In this document: positions 42,918 through 52,592 of the stretch, one piece after another
Numbering within the stretch: position 1 is the stretch's first letter
Layout: every line of letters starts with the position of its first letter
NCBI GenBank assembly: GCA_947650365.1
Contig: OX393552.1
Location: forward strand, 44,541,740-44,605,739
From: Chamaelirium japonicum
Taxonomy: Eukaryota; Streptophyta; Magnoliopsida; Liliales; Melanthiaceae
Reading direction: 5' to 3'
Length of the DNA stretch: 64,000 bases
Translations under genes and position numbers: made by a program
The notes under the pieces: model-generated
Told to the model about the DNA's origin: nothing
Database searches by the model: none
Seen by the model: the letters and a program-made list of their open reading frames with translations, nothing else

Positions 42918-43728
42918 GACTTTGTCTTCGAATGCCAAGGCGACGATTGCCTCGGACCGAGACAATGTCAATGTCTCGGGCTTCGTCAGGTGCCAAGACG
43001 GTAAAGCCTGCTTTGGACTTTGTCTTTGAATGCCGAGGCGACGGTCGCCTCGGGTCGAGACGGCGTCGACGTCACGGGCTTCGTCAGGTGCCAATGCGGC
43101 AAAGCTTCGGATTTTTTTTTTTGCGAGCACCGAGGTGGTGCGGAGCACCTCAGACTCTGTTTTCAAATGCCAAGGTTGTCACCTTAGGCCGAGACGATGT
43201 CTACATCTCGGACTTCGTCAGGTGCCGAGGCGACGAAGGCTGCCTCGGACTATCTTTGAATACGAGGCGAAGGTCGCCTCGGGCCGAAACGGTGCTGACG
43301 TCTCGGGCTTCGTCAGGTGTCGAGGCGGCGAAGCCTGCTTCGGACTCTGTCTTCGAATGCCGAGGCGAAGGTTGTCTCTGGCCGAGACGGTGCTGACGTC
43401 TCGGGCTTCGTCTGGTGCCGAGGCGGTGAAGCCTACTTCGGACTTTGTCTGCGAGCGCCGAGGCGATGCGAAGCACCTCGGACTGTGCTATCGAATGCCA
43501 AGCTTGTCACCTTAGGCCGAGACGATGTCTACGTCTCGGGCTTCGTCGGGTGCCGAGGCGATGAAGGCTGCCGCGGACTGTCTTCGAATACCGAGGCGAA
43601 GGTCACCTCGGGCCGAGACGATGGCCTCGGGTTTCGACGGTGTCGACGTCTCTGGCTTCGTCAGGTGCCGAGGCGGCGAAACCTACCTCGGACTTTGTCT
43701 TCGAATGCCGAGGTGACGGTTGCCTCCA
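42918..43728 (+). repeat. ~98-bp GC-rich tandem repeat array
   Basis: TTTGTCTTCGAATGCCGAGG-type words recur at about 42921, 43019, 43155, 43247, 43345, 43443, 43485, 43576 and 43690. Between them are GAGACGGTGTCGACGTCTCG and GGGCTTCGTCAGGTGCCGAG. Spacing is mostly 94-98 bp with partial units. Two inverted units sit at 2770-2985. Long open frames through the array (42932-43748) come from composition, not from a gene. Confidence 0.88.
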
Positions 43729-43890
43729 TAGTTGTCAAGGCGCACTGAGGCGCGCGCCTCAGGGCGTTTCAGCCAGATGCGCCTCAGGCGCATCCTAGTG
43801 AGGCGAGCACAGCAAGGCACTGCTCAGGCGCGCCTTGCAGCGCCTCAAGAACCAGGCGCAGGGCGTTTCAGGCGCACGCCTTACTGCGCC
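43729..43890. repeat. AGGCGC palindromic repeat abutting the PPR gene
   Basis: Starts after CATAGTTGTCAAGGCGC and is packed with GCGCCTC/GAGGCGC words, including perfect palindromes at 43747-43760 and 43776-43794. It resembles a dispersed plant repeat that begins TAGTTGTCAAGGCG, with no matching right end. The first in-frame ATG of the PPR gene lies inside it. Confidence 0.7.
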
Positions 43891-45873
43891 CGGTTATTTC
43901 CGGATTTTTTCGGTTATTTTTTTGAACCGTGTGTTTTGGTTTTTTTTTTTCTGTTTAAATATACAGGCTCGGGTTTAGGGTTCAGCGGGCTCGGGTTCAG
44001 CGGCAGCTTCAGCGATCCGGAGATCGGGAGACTCGACGGCCCGGCCTGCAGCTCCGCCTCTCCGGTGAGATCGGGAGACTCGACGGCCCGGCCGCCGCTT
44101 CTCCCCCATGAGCCCAACCCCACCCAGCGCTCCTACGAGTCCCTCATCCTCGCCTGCACCCACCGCAACGCCCCATCCTATGGGTCCGCCGTGCACCGCC
44201 GCCTCGTCGACGACGGCTTCGACCAGGACCCCTTCCTCGCCACCAAACTCGTCGACATGTTCTCCCGCTTCGACTCCCCTGAAGACGCCCGCAACGTGTT
44301 CGACAGAACGCGCGAGAAAACTATATTCCTATGGAACGCTCTCCTCAAAGCCCTCGCCCTTGCCGACGAGGGCGAAGAGGCCCTCTCCCTGTGCCGTGAC
44401 ATGGGCCAGCGGGGAATGCTGCTGGACAGCTTCACCTACTCTTACGCGCTCAAGGACTGTGTCGCTTCCTCTTCGCACCCATCGTTAGCTTCCTATAGGA
44501 TTCGGCAGATCCATGGCCATATAATCCGACACGGGTTCGAGTCCCGAATTCATGTGGCGACGACCCTCGTCGATAGCTATGCGAAACTCAGCTGGGTTTC
44601 ATACTCGCGGTGGGTGTTCGATGGGATGCTTGAGAGGAATGTGGTTTCGTGGAGTGCCATGATTGCTTGCTATGCAAAGAACGAGAGGCCGTTTGATGCG
44701 CTGGGGCTCTTTCGGGAAATGATGGAGAGGGAGCCTGAGACGCTCCCCAATTCGGTTACGATGGTCAGTGTCCTTCAAGCTTGTGCTAGTTTGGCCGCAT
44801 TGAGCCTGGGTAAGTTGGTGCACGCTTATGTTCTCCGAAGGAGCCTTGATTCCATCGTATCAGTCGTCAACGCTCTGATTGCAATGTACATAAAATGCGG
44901 TAGCCTGGAATCTGGGCGTCGAGTCTTCGACGGATTGGGTGTCCGTAGGGACGTTGTGTCCTGGAATTCCATGATATCGGGTTATGGGATCCATGGTTAC
45001 GGCCTGGAAGCACTTCGGGTTTTCAAAGACATGATCGATGTGGGTACTTCACCAAGCCATGTAACGTTTGTGAGCGTCTTGGGGGCTTGCAGCCATGTCG
45101 GGATTGTTCAAGAAGGAAAGAGATTGTTCGAGTCCATGGCCCAGGAGTATGGCCTCATACCTCGTGCAGAACACTATGCTTGTATGGTGGATCTCCTCGA
45201 TCGTGCTGGTCTATTACATGAAGCAGCAAAGATGGTAGAAGAGATGCGAATTGAACCGGGCCCTACTGTATGGGGTTCTCTCCTTGGCGCATGCAGGATT
45301 CATGGCCATGTGGGGCTTGCAGAGAAAGCATGCCACCGTCTCTTTCAGCTGGAACCCATGAATGCGGGGAATTATGTTCTCCTAGCTGATATATACGCAG
45401 AAGCTAAGATGTGGGATGAAGTGGGCAGAGTAAAGAAGGTTCTAGAAGAACGAGGGCTGCAGAAGGTGCCTGGATGCAGTCGGATCGAGGTGAAGAAGGT
45501 ACATTCCTTCCTTTCGGTCGATGAAACAAATCCGCAGATCGAGCAGCTTCATGCCTTACTGGTTCGGATGGTGGAGGAGATGAAGGATAAAGGCTTTGTC
45601 CCCAACACCAAAGTTGTCCTCTACGATCTTGGTCAGGAGGCGAAGGAGAGGATCGTGCTGGGTCACAGTGAGAAGTTGGCGGTGGCCTTCGGACTGATCA
45701 ATGGCGGTAATGGAGAGGTTATGCGGATCACAAAGAACTTAAGGTTGTGTGAGGATTGTCCCTCTTTCACAAAATTCATTTCAAAGTTCGCGGGGAGAGA
45801 GATCCTTGTTCGAGATATCAATCGGTTCCACCATTTCAGAGATGGACTGTGTTCATGCTCTGATTATTGGTGA
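43777..45873 (+). CDS. CRR2-like: CRR2-like PPR-DYW protein
   Basis: A single uninterrupted exon of 698 codons from the first in-frame ATG. From about residue 115 (RSYESLILAC) it follows Arabidopsis CRR2 (about 657 residues) closely through PLS-type PPR repeats (VVSWSAMIACYAKN, VVSWNSMISGYGIHGYG), an E region (EPGPTVWGSLLGACRIHG) and a C-terminal DYW domain. CRR2 is known to act in chloroplasts in processing between rps7 and ndhB, needed for the NDH complex. The DYW domain keeps HSEK (residue 630) and CEDC, but the usual His after CEDC is Pro662 (codon CCC, one base from CAC). The end is CSCSDYW. The N-terminal ~45 residues come from an AGGCGC repeat, so start and transit peptide are doubtful. 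A 27-bp direct repeat (44020-44046, 44067-44093) also lies upstream of the first PPR. No stop or frameshift is seen. Confidence 0.92.
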   Translation: MRLRRILVRRAQQGTAQARLAAPQEPGAGRFRRTPYCARLFPDFFGYFFEPCVLVFFFLFKYTGSGLGFSGLGFSGSFSDPEIGRLDGPACSSASPVRSGDSTARPPLLPHEPNPTQRSYESLILACTHRNAPSYGSAVHRRLVDDGFDQDPFLATKLVDMFSRFDSPEDARNVFDRTREKTIFLWNALLKALALADEGEEALSLCRDMGQRGMLLDSFTYSYALKDCVASSSHPSLASYRIRQIHGHIIRHGFESRIHVATTLVDSYAKLSWVSYSRWVFDGMLERNVVSWSAMIACYAKNERPFDALGLFREMMEREPETLPNSVTMVSVLQACASLAALSLGKLVHAYVLRRSLDSIVSVVNALIAMYIKCGSLESGRRVFDGLGVRRDVVSWNSMISGYGIHGYGLEALRVFKDMIDVGTSPSHVTFVSVLGACSHVGIVQEGKRLFESMAQEYGLIPRAEHYACMVDLLDRAGLLHEAAKMVEEMRIEPGPTVWGSLLGACRIHGHVGLAEKACHRLFQLEPMNAGNYVLLADIYAEAKMWDEVGRVKKVLEERGLQKVPGCSRIEVKKVHSFLSVDETNPQIEQLHALLVRMVEEMKDKGFVPNTKVVLYDLGQEAKERIVLGHSEKLAVAFGLINGGNGEVMRITKNLRLCEDCPSFTKFISKFAGREILVRDINRFHHFRDGLCSCSDYW

Positions 45874-46872
45874 GAATTAATAAACGAGAGATGTGTACAG
45901 AATTGGATTGTGGCTCAATCAAAACAGAGTTGAATACAATCCAGAATTTTTGTTTTGGGGTGATCACTACGTAGTTATAACTCAAAACTCTTTATGCCAG
46001 CAATGTGTCGGTGAAATGCTAATCACACCCAGATTAAATTCATTGGGGTTATATGGGCAGTCAGTAGAGGCTTCGTAAATCTTTTTGTTCGTTCTATTAG
46101 TGCATAGTTGGTATATATTAAAGGCATACAAATTAAGAAGCAGCTCTTGTAGTGCCAGATGACTTCAAATAAAAGATGATGATTGGCGATAGAAGGCTCC
46201 GTCGCAGATTTACTTCTCTCTTCTTCCAAGCAAGAGACTGCGATCTTCCGACACCGGTGCTCTACCTGCCTGCAACTGAAATGCTCGTTTAGTCTTTAGA
46301 ATCAGCTATCAGTTTGAAGAAGACGACATCAAGGCTCGTGTAGATCACGATGTCCTGAAAGCTTTAATCGCATCCGACAACGGTGAGCTTCGGTCTCGGC
46401 CGACAGCTCCCTAGGGTTCAACGACGGCCGAACAGTGGGATTTTTTTCCTCTTCTGCCCATGCTGGTCGAATATTGTAATTTTTTTTTTACTTTTTAAAT
46501 AATAATGGCCGGAGAGTAAGTGACAAGAGTTAAGTGGTGATTTGAAATTATGTGTGCATCAAGGATGTAAGTGGATTAATCTCTATACTTTTGGTAGTGT
46601 GTTGGCAATGTGTCTACCTAATCTAGCAAAGTCGATTCAGAATACATCTTGGATTATACGTCTGTATTTACTACGTACGAGGTACGCCATTATTAATTAG
46701 TGTATTAAGGAATTGTTTTTTTATTATACATCTGTGCGCCCTTTACATATGGTTTTTATATGCAGATTTTTATAGCCAGGAAGCTATGAATTCTATGATT
46801 AGGTGGGCTCATGCACATGATGGACATACAATTTTGTTGTTGTCATTAAGTCTTTAGTTGTAGGTTCCCCTG
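45874..46872. other. 3' flank of the PPR gene, no further gene
   Basis: The start should include the 3' untranslated region, with AATTAATAAAC just after the stop (45877) and AAATAAAA at 46168. Frames at 45893-46078 and 46023-46229 have no domain. Confidence 0.45.
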
Positions 46873-47171
46873 TAGGGCTGGCAATTTCGGACCCGACATG
46901 GCAGACCTGACACGAAGTTAGCGGGTCTGGGTCAGGGCTAAACGGGTTCGGGTCATAAACGGGTCGACACAATAGGCCCATTTAATAAACGGGTCGGGTC
47001 CGGGTTTAGGGTCTGGACACGGTAGACCCGGGAAGACCCGTTTAGTATTCAACGGGTCGGGTCGGGTCGGGTCTACCTGCAATCCATACTGTAATATATA
47101 ATACCAGCGGTCTTTCGGGTCAGGTCGGGTCGAGTCGGATTGGGTCGGATCGGGTCAACTGAATAGACCCG
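46873..47171. mobile_element. Truncated GGGTCG-rich hAT-type MITE
   Basis: Begins TAGGGCTGGCAAT, one mismatch from the TIR of the intact element at 18620, and is full of GGGTCGGGTC words. It stops abruptly inside GAATAGACCCGGGTGGTA, where copy B of the segmental duplication starts. A longer version of the same interior continues past this point at about 48315. Confidence 0.75.
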
Positions 47172-47753
47172 GGTGGTAGAGTCCGATGGGGCGGCTGCGG
47201 TCGATCGGTGGTCGATGGGAGTGGTATCATCGTATCGGACGACGTCTATCTAGCAACGGCCGACGGGAACCGGCCAGGGGTGGTGTCCGACGGCAATACT
47301 TTTTTGGGTTATTTTGTCTTTGCCCCCTAAATTTTGCCTTGAATTAGACTTTACACCCCATATTGTTACTAATTAGACTTTACCCCCCAAAATTAACGGT
47401 TCTGTCAGCTCACCATCTAAGAGAACATAAATTTTTCAATAACAGAACAAAAAATATTAATATTCTAATAAACGGAACAAAGGTTTTGAAATAGAAAAAA
47501 ATAGAATAGTACGTCAATGGCGTAAAACATTTACACCTTTTGAGATGGCGTAAAAATTTATCTTCCACATTTTTATTAATTAGACTTTACCCCCCAAAAC
47601 TAATTTTCCGTCAACTCACCATCTAATAGAAAGTGTGAGCTGACGGAAAAGAAATGAAGTTTTGGGGGGTGAGTTGACGGAGCAGTTAGTTTTGGGGGGT
47701 AAAGTCTAATTAGGCAAAATTTGGGGTGTAAAGTCAAAATAACCTTTCTTTAT

Positions 47754-48785
47754 GGGAAATATTATTCATACCCCATAAATCTGTAATTAGCCCCCATTTC
47801 CAAGAAACTTGAATACACCCCATTTTTTTTTTCATACCCCATTCTTATCCCAAAAATACCCTTCCCCCTTACACCCCACCTTCAATACACCCCCAGTTAA
47901 ATGGCCCGCCCCAACTTGATTATACCCCAATCAAACACATACCCCCTTAAATATACCCCAATTATATGCACTCTTAAATACACCCCACTCTTAAATAAAC
48001 CCCATGCAGTTGGCTGATACATGAAGGCACAAGTAGAGCTGCAAGTTGGGCGGGCCAACCCGAACCCAACCCGAATTTGGGCGGGCTAATCCGAGCCCAA
48101 CCCGAATCATTTCTCCTCGACCCGACACGAAGTTAGCGGGTCTGGGTCAAGGCTAAACGGGTTCGGGTCGTAAACGGGTCGACACGATAGACCCGTTTAT
48201 TAAACGGGTCGGGTCGGGTCGGGTCTACCATCAATCCGATACTATAATATATAAAACCAGTGGGTCTTTCGGGTCAGGTCGGGTCAAGTCGGATTGGGTC
48301 GGATCGGGTCAAGTGAATAGATCCGGGTGGTAAACGGGTCTTATCAGGTCTTATCGTGTCTACCTGTTTATTAGCGAGTCGGTTACGGATTTAGGATCTA
48401 GACACGATTAGTTAAACGGGTCGGGTCCGGGTCTAGGGGTTTTGGACACGACACGAAACTAGACACGACACGAACCCGACACGACACGATTCATTGCCAC
48501 CCCTAGCTGCAACTTGCCAACTTGGGCGGGCCAACCCGAACCCAACCCAACTTTGGGCGGGTTAACCCGAACCCACCCCGCACAACCCGACGGGTTGGGC
48601 GGGGCTAAGTTTAAACGAACATTGGGTTGGGTTGGGGTACAAAAGACGCTGAGCAGGGGCTTTGGGGTTTGGGGTATAAAAAAAAAGGGCATTGTTGGTA
48701 TTAAAGGATTGTTGAGTAAGTTATTGAGAAACGCTAGGGATACGGGGGCTAATTACAGATTTTTGGGGTATGAATAAAATTTCCC
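47754..48785. mobile_element. 1.03-kb TIR element with 8-bp TSD TTCTTTAT, nested
   Basis: Starts GGGAAATATTATTCATACCC and ends with the near-inverse GGGGTATGAATAAAATTTCCC (in part). TTCTTTAT lies at 47746-47753 and 48786-48793. The interior is rich in ACCCC words on the left and GGGTCG/GGGCGGG words on the right (48028-48620), including a GGGTCG MITE right end, ATTGCCACCCCTA, at 48495-48507. Confidence 0.75.
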
Positions 48786-49354
48786 TTCTTTATTTACTCA
48801 AAGCTACCCATTACGTAATCTCAAATGATGTAAAGTCTTTGAGTAAATAAAGAAGAGTTATTTTGACTTTACCCCTAAATTTGTCTTAAATTATTCTTTA
48901 CCTCCATATTTTCATTAATTAAACTTTACCTACCAAAACTATCTTTCCGTCAAGCTGACGGAAAAGAAATAAAGTTTTGGGGGGTGAGCTGACGGAGCAG
49001 TTAGTTTTGGAGAGTAAAGTCTAATTAATGAAAATACGGGGTAAAGTCTAATTGCCGGGTTATTTTGACTTTACCCCCCAAATTTTGCATCGAATTAGAC
49101 TTTACCCCCCACATTTTTATTAATTAGACTTTAACCCCCAAAACTAATTCTTAAGACTTTACACTATTTAAGATGGCGTAAAATAAGGACATTTTTAGTA
49201 TTTAAAATCACCGCTTTATTTTTACGCCATCTCAAATGGCGTAAATGCTTTATGCCATTTGAGACGGCATATTATTTCATTTTTTTTATTTTAAAACTTT
49301 TGTTCCGCTTATTAAAATATTAATATTTTTTGTTTTGTTTCTGAAAAATTTCTG
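48786..49354. repeat. Hairpin and further GGGTTATTTTGAC MITE fragments
   Basis: TTCTTTATTTACTCAAAG (48786) faces CTTTGAGTAAATAAAGAA (48837-48854). It is followed by partial copies of the 5434-5697 MITE family to about 49150 and then by the right TIR of the 1.93-kb element. Confidence 0.6.
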
Positions 49355-49527
49355 CTAAGAGAAAGGGTGAGCTGACGGAAAAGAACTAAAGTTTTTTTGC
49401 GGGGGGTTTGAGCTGATGGAACAGTTAGTTTTGGGGGTAAAGTCTAACTAATGAAATAATGGGGGTGTAAAGTCTAATTCAAGGAAATATTTGGGCAAAG
49501 TCAAAATAACCCTAATTTTTTTGTCAG

Positions 49528-49536
49528 CGGATTGAT
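49528..49536. other. Empty target site for the MULE
   Basis: A single CGGATTGAT with TTTTTTTGTCAG to the left and TTGCTGCA to the right, matching the two flanks of the MULE at 5883-17692 in copy A. Confidence 0.95.
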
Positions 49537-49687
49537 TTGCTGCAATTGTTTACAGTCCATTCGTACAGTTTGCCGCGTCCTCAATTAAAAAGACCATAAT
49601 GGGGCCGTAAGTGTGGTCCCCGCTGTGGCTTTTAATGGAGGATGTGGCATATTACGATTGGGCTGTAGTCAAGTGCAGCAAATCAAT
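49531..49687. mobile_element. Small foldback MITE (copy B counterpart of 17696-17852)
   Basis: Starts ATTGATTTGCTGCAATTG and ends CAAGTGCAGCAAATCAAT, with a few substitutions relative to copy A. Confidence 0.75.
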
Positions 49688-50250
49688 AGTGGACCAAAAA
49701 GAGCGATCTCCTCCGGTCAGTCGTACCCGGTCGGTGGTCCCGTCGCTCATGACAGCCGCATGCAGTCCACTGGAGTGGTACTTTCTGGTCACATGTCATC
49801 GTACGGCTGTGATGCGCAAAGCCCACCGAGCAAAAATGCTTTGGAGGTCATGGCACTCATCACAGTCGCACGATGGCAGGTCACTCGACGGTGAATCGTA
49901 CTCTCGGCGATTGCATGCGGTTGTGATGCGCGTCGTCCCCACCGACCGGAGGAGATCCCAACTCTCTTATCCCACTTAGCTGTCCGCTGTGACAGCTCAT
50001 TGAGCGAGGACTAAAGGTTCAGCTTTTTGGTGCAGGCAGGGACGCTGTGGTTGACGCAGTCGCAGAGCACGGAGAATACGATTTTGTTCGAACCTCTTTA
50101 AAGAGGTTGGATGTTCCCGGTCTCTGATCCATATCGGCGGCTTTTGGTTATTTCATCATGATAAGTAGTATGAAATGACAAACATACCCTCGATATGGAG
50201 GATGAGAGACCGGAAATATCCAACCTCTGGAACAAAATCGTACTCGAGGA

Positions 50251-51389
50251 CCTGGAACAAAAAATCGATATATTTCGCAAAATATCGCGAAATATATCGG
50301 AAAAATAAAACCCCGATACGAAATATCACCTGCAATCTCGAGCATAATTGAAAATGTCAAAATATCGAGCAATTTCGCGAAATATCGCGATATTTACACG
50401 AAATATTTCCATCACCACGAAATATCGCGATATTTCCACGAAATATTTCCATCTCCACGAAATATCGCGATATTTTATCGAAATTTTGCGAAAATTTTAA
50501 AAAATTTCGCAAAATTTATCCGAAATTCTGTGACTGACTGGTTATAAAAGCTTATTTACATATAATAACATTTAAGTAAATATCGTTTTACTTACTTTTT
50601 ATTTTCTCTATTTACTTTAAGTTATTATATGTAAATAAGCAAATACCCCCCCATTTGATTTCAATAAAAATATCAAAAAAATCAAAAAACAAAGGAATCA
50701 AAAAGTAAACTTTCAATTTTAGTAGGAGAAAACAGTTTTTATGGATTTTTACAAAATCTACATGATGAGAAAAGTGATTAAATCAACTCCTTTTTAGCTC
50801 AAAAAATTCCACAAGATGTAGAAGTACGAGTACATCTAGAAAACCATGGTCCATCTTAAGAAATTTTGAATGTATAAAAACTTTTCTATATAAAAACTCG
50901 TTTTTTCAGACTTAGGAAAAAAACAGTGTTTCACATTTCAGCATAATTTTTACACAATTTCAAATTTGCATAACTTTCTTGTTTTAAGTCCGCTTTCAAA
51001 ATCGTTTGAAACATTATTTTAACAATCAACTAATCTTTATTTCAAAAATATTTTTATCCAAAAAAAGGATTAAAAAATATTTGAAAAATATATATCAAAA
51101 CCGAACTAAATAAGATTGCACAACACTCACAGACTTAATACATTGAATACATATTATGTGAAGCTCTACACCCCTTGATAGGGTACACATATTATGTGAG
51201 TGTTCCAAAGTGTGTATCTATACTTGGTTTATGACTATCCGGAGTTTTATTAAAAAATTCCATCAAAAAATCAATATTTCCACCATTTCTACAAAATTGT
51301 AATATTTCCACACTGTCGAAATATTTCCACGAAATATTTTCATATCCAGAAGGTCGAAATTTCCACCGAAATGGAGATTTCGAACCTTG
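50251..51389. mobile_element. 1.14-kb insertion rich in AATATCGCGATATT (copy B only)
   Basis: Present between CTCGAGGA (50243-50250) and CTCAAGGA (51390-51397), and absent from copy A at the same point (GAGGAGCAGG, about 18414). This looks like an 8-bp target duplication with one change. The left third repeats CGAAATATCGCGATATTTCC with perfect palindromes. At 50549-50641 there is a hairpin with 20-bp perfect arms (GCTTATTTACATATAATAAC). No coding capacity is seen. Confidence 0.75.
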
Positions 51390-51597
51390 CTCAAGGAGCA
51401 GGAAAGATATGGGGTGATAGCCAGGCAAGCTAATAAGTAATAATGAGAAAAAATTTGACGACCGGCCAGTGACGTTGCGCCACATACGTACACCAGATAA
51501 GGGTAAAGAGGTTATTTTCATTCGGCTTATATGGCGCAACGCCCTAATTACCGGGTGCCAAAAATTTTCTCAAATTAATGAAGGAAGCCGTTCCGCT

Positions 51598-52033
51598 TAG
51601 GGGTGGCAATGGGTCGGGTCGGGACGGGTCGGGTCGGGTTGAGACATAGGTATAAGGGCAAAACATCCAACCCAAATCCGACCCGTTTAATAAACGGGTC
51701 AAAAACTTAAACCCAAACCCGACCCGACCCGTTTAACCCGTTTACTAAACAGATCGGGTCGGGTTGGGTCAACAGAACCTATGTAAACCTGTCGGGTTGG
51801 GTCAAGACGGGTGGGATTGGGCCGGGTTGGATCGGGTTGGTTCAAGTTGGGTCGGGTTGGCTCGGGTCGGGTTGACACGACCCATTTGGTAAACGGGTCA
51901 ATCGGGCTGTAAGGACAAACCCGAACCCAAACCATTAAATAAACAGGTCAATTGGGTCGACTCGTTTATGACCCGATTTTAGAACAAACCCAAACCCGCT
52001 AACTTCGGGTCGGGTCAAGGATTGCCACCCCTA
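51598..52033. mobile_element. GGGTCG-rich hAT-type MITE, copy B (436 bp)
   Basis: Same insertion site and same GTTCCGCT duplication (51590-51597, 52034-52041) as 18620-19076, but 21 bp shorter in the repetitive interior. Confidence 0.92.
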
Positions 52034-52134
52034 GTTCCGCTGCACCTCCACTTGGAGGACGCAGATCCCACCCGGCCACAGGGTCCGCTCGATGAAGGCG
52101 GCCACCTCCTGGAGAGCTAACCTGCGGACTTGAG

Positions 52135-52291
52135 CAGGGGCGGAACCAAGGGGGGGCTGAGGGGGGCCATGGCCCCCCCAAAGTTGGCAAAATTTCAATA
52201 GGACCCCTTTGAGGTTTTGAAAATTTTTAAAAATTCTTTACACATGGCCCCTCCAAAATTTAAAATTTTGGAGTTTCTGGGTCCGCCACTG
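52135..52291. mobile_element. hAT-type MITE, copy B (157 bp)
   Basis: Same as 19178-19334, with GACTTGAG at 52127-52134 and 52292-52299. Confidence 0.9.
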
Positions 52292-52592
52292 GACTTGAGG
52301 TCGGTGCGTCCCACCCGGCCGCAGGGTCCGCTTGATCTCCGCGGGGCGTGGTCGAAGTCCAAGGATGCTTTCGTGAAAGGCTGGGCATGGAAGTCCCCCC
52401 TCTACCACCAGGGGCAGCGACGGCACAATGTCCATCACGACGGCGTCGGTGGAGACTACCTGACAGCACGGAGGGCGGCCACCTCTTGGAGAACTGGCCT
52501 CCGAACTTGAGGCCGGTGCGTCCCACCCGACCGCAGGGCCCGTTCGATCTCCGCGGGGAGTGGTCGAAGTCCAAGGATGCTTCTGTGAAGGG

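Larger units (their letters stand above)
47426..49354. mobile_element. 1.93-kb TIR element with 9-bp TSD CTAAGAGAA (copy B only)
   Basis: Left end CATAAATTTTTCAATAACAG and right end the inverse of CAGAAATTTTTCAGAAAC, with similarity over about 70 bp (CAAAAAATATTAATATT shared). CTAAGAGAA is present at 47417-47425 and 49355-49363, and once at 5388-5396 in copy A. Nine bases suggests a Mutator-type element. ATGGCGTAAA-type words flank the interior at both ends. The inside has been invaded by other MITEs, including 47754-48785. Confidence 0.82.
47306..49512. mobile_element. Copy-B counterpart of the outer Mutator-like MITE, expanded by insertion
   Basis: Left end GGGTTATTTTGTCTTTGCCC, right end GCAAAGTCAAAATAACCC, matching 5314-5858 in copy A. 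Its body carries the 1.93-kb insertion at 47426-49354. Confidence 0.75.

Noticed and set aside
42521-43166. Minus frames of 90 and 200 codons upstream of the PPR gene
   Set aside because: They are low complexity and run into the 98-bp array; no domain is seen.
43732-43776. Extension of the PPR frame to a TTG at 43732
   Set aside because: Plant nuclear genes rarely start at TTG, and this stretch is dispersed repeat; the first ATG at 43777 is used with reservation.
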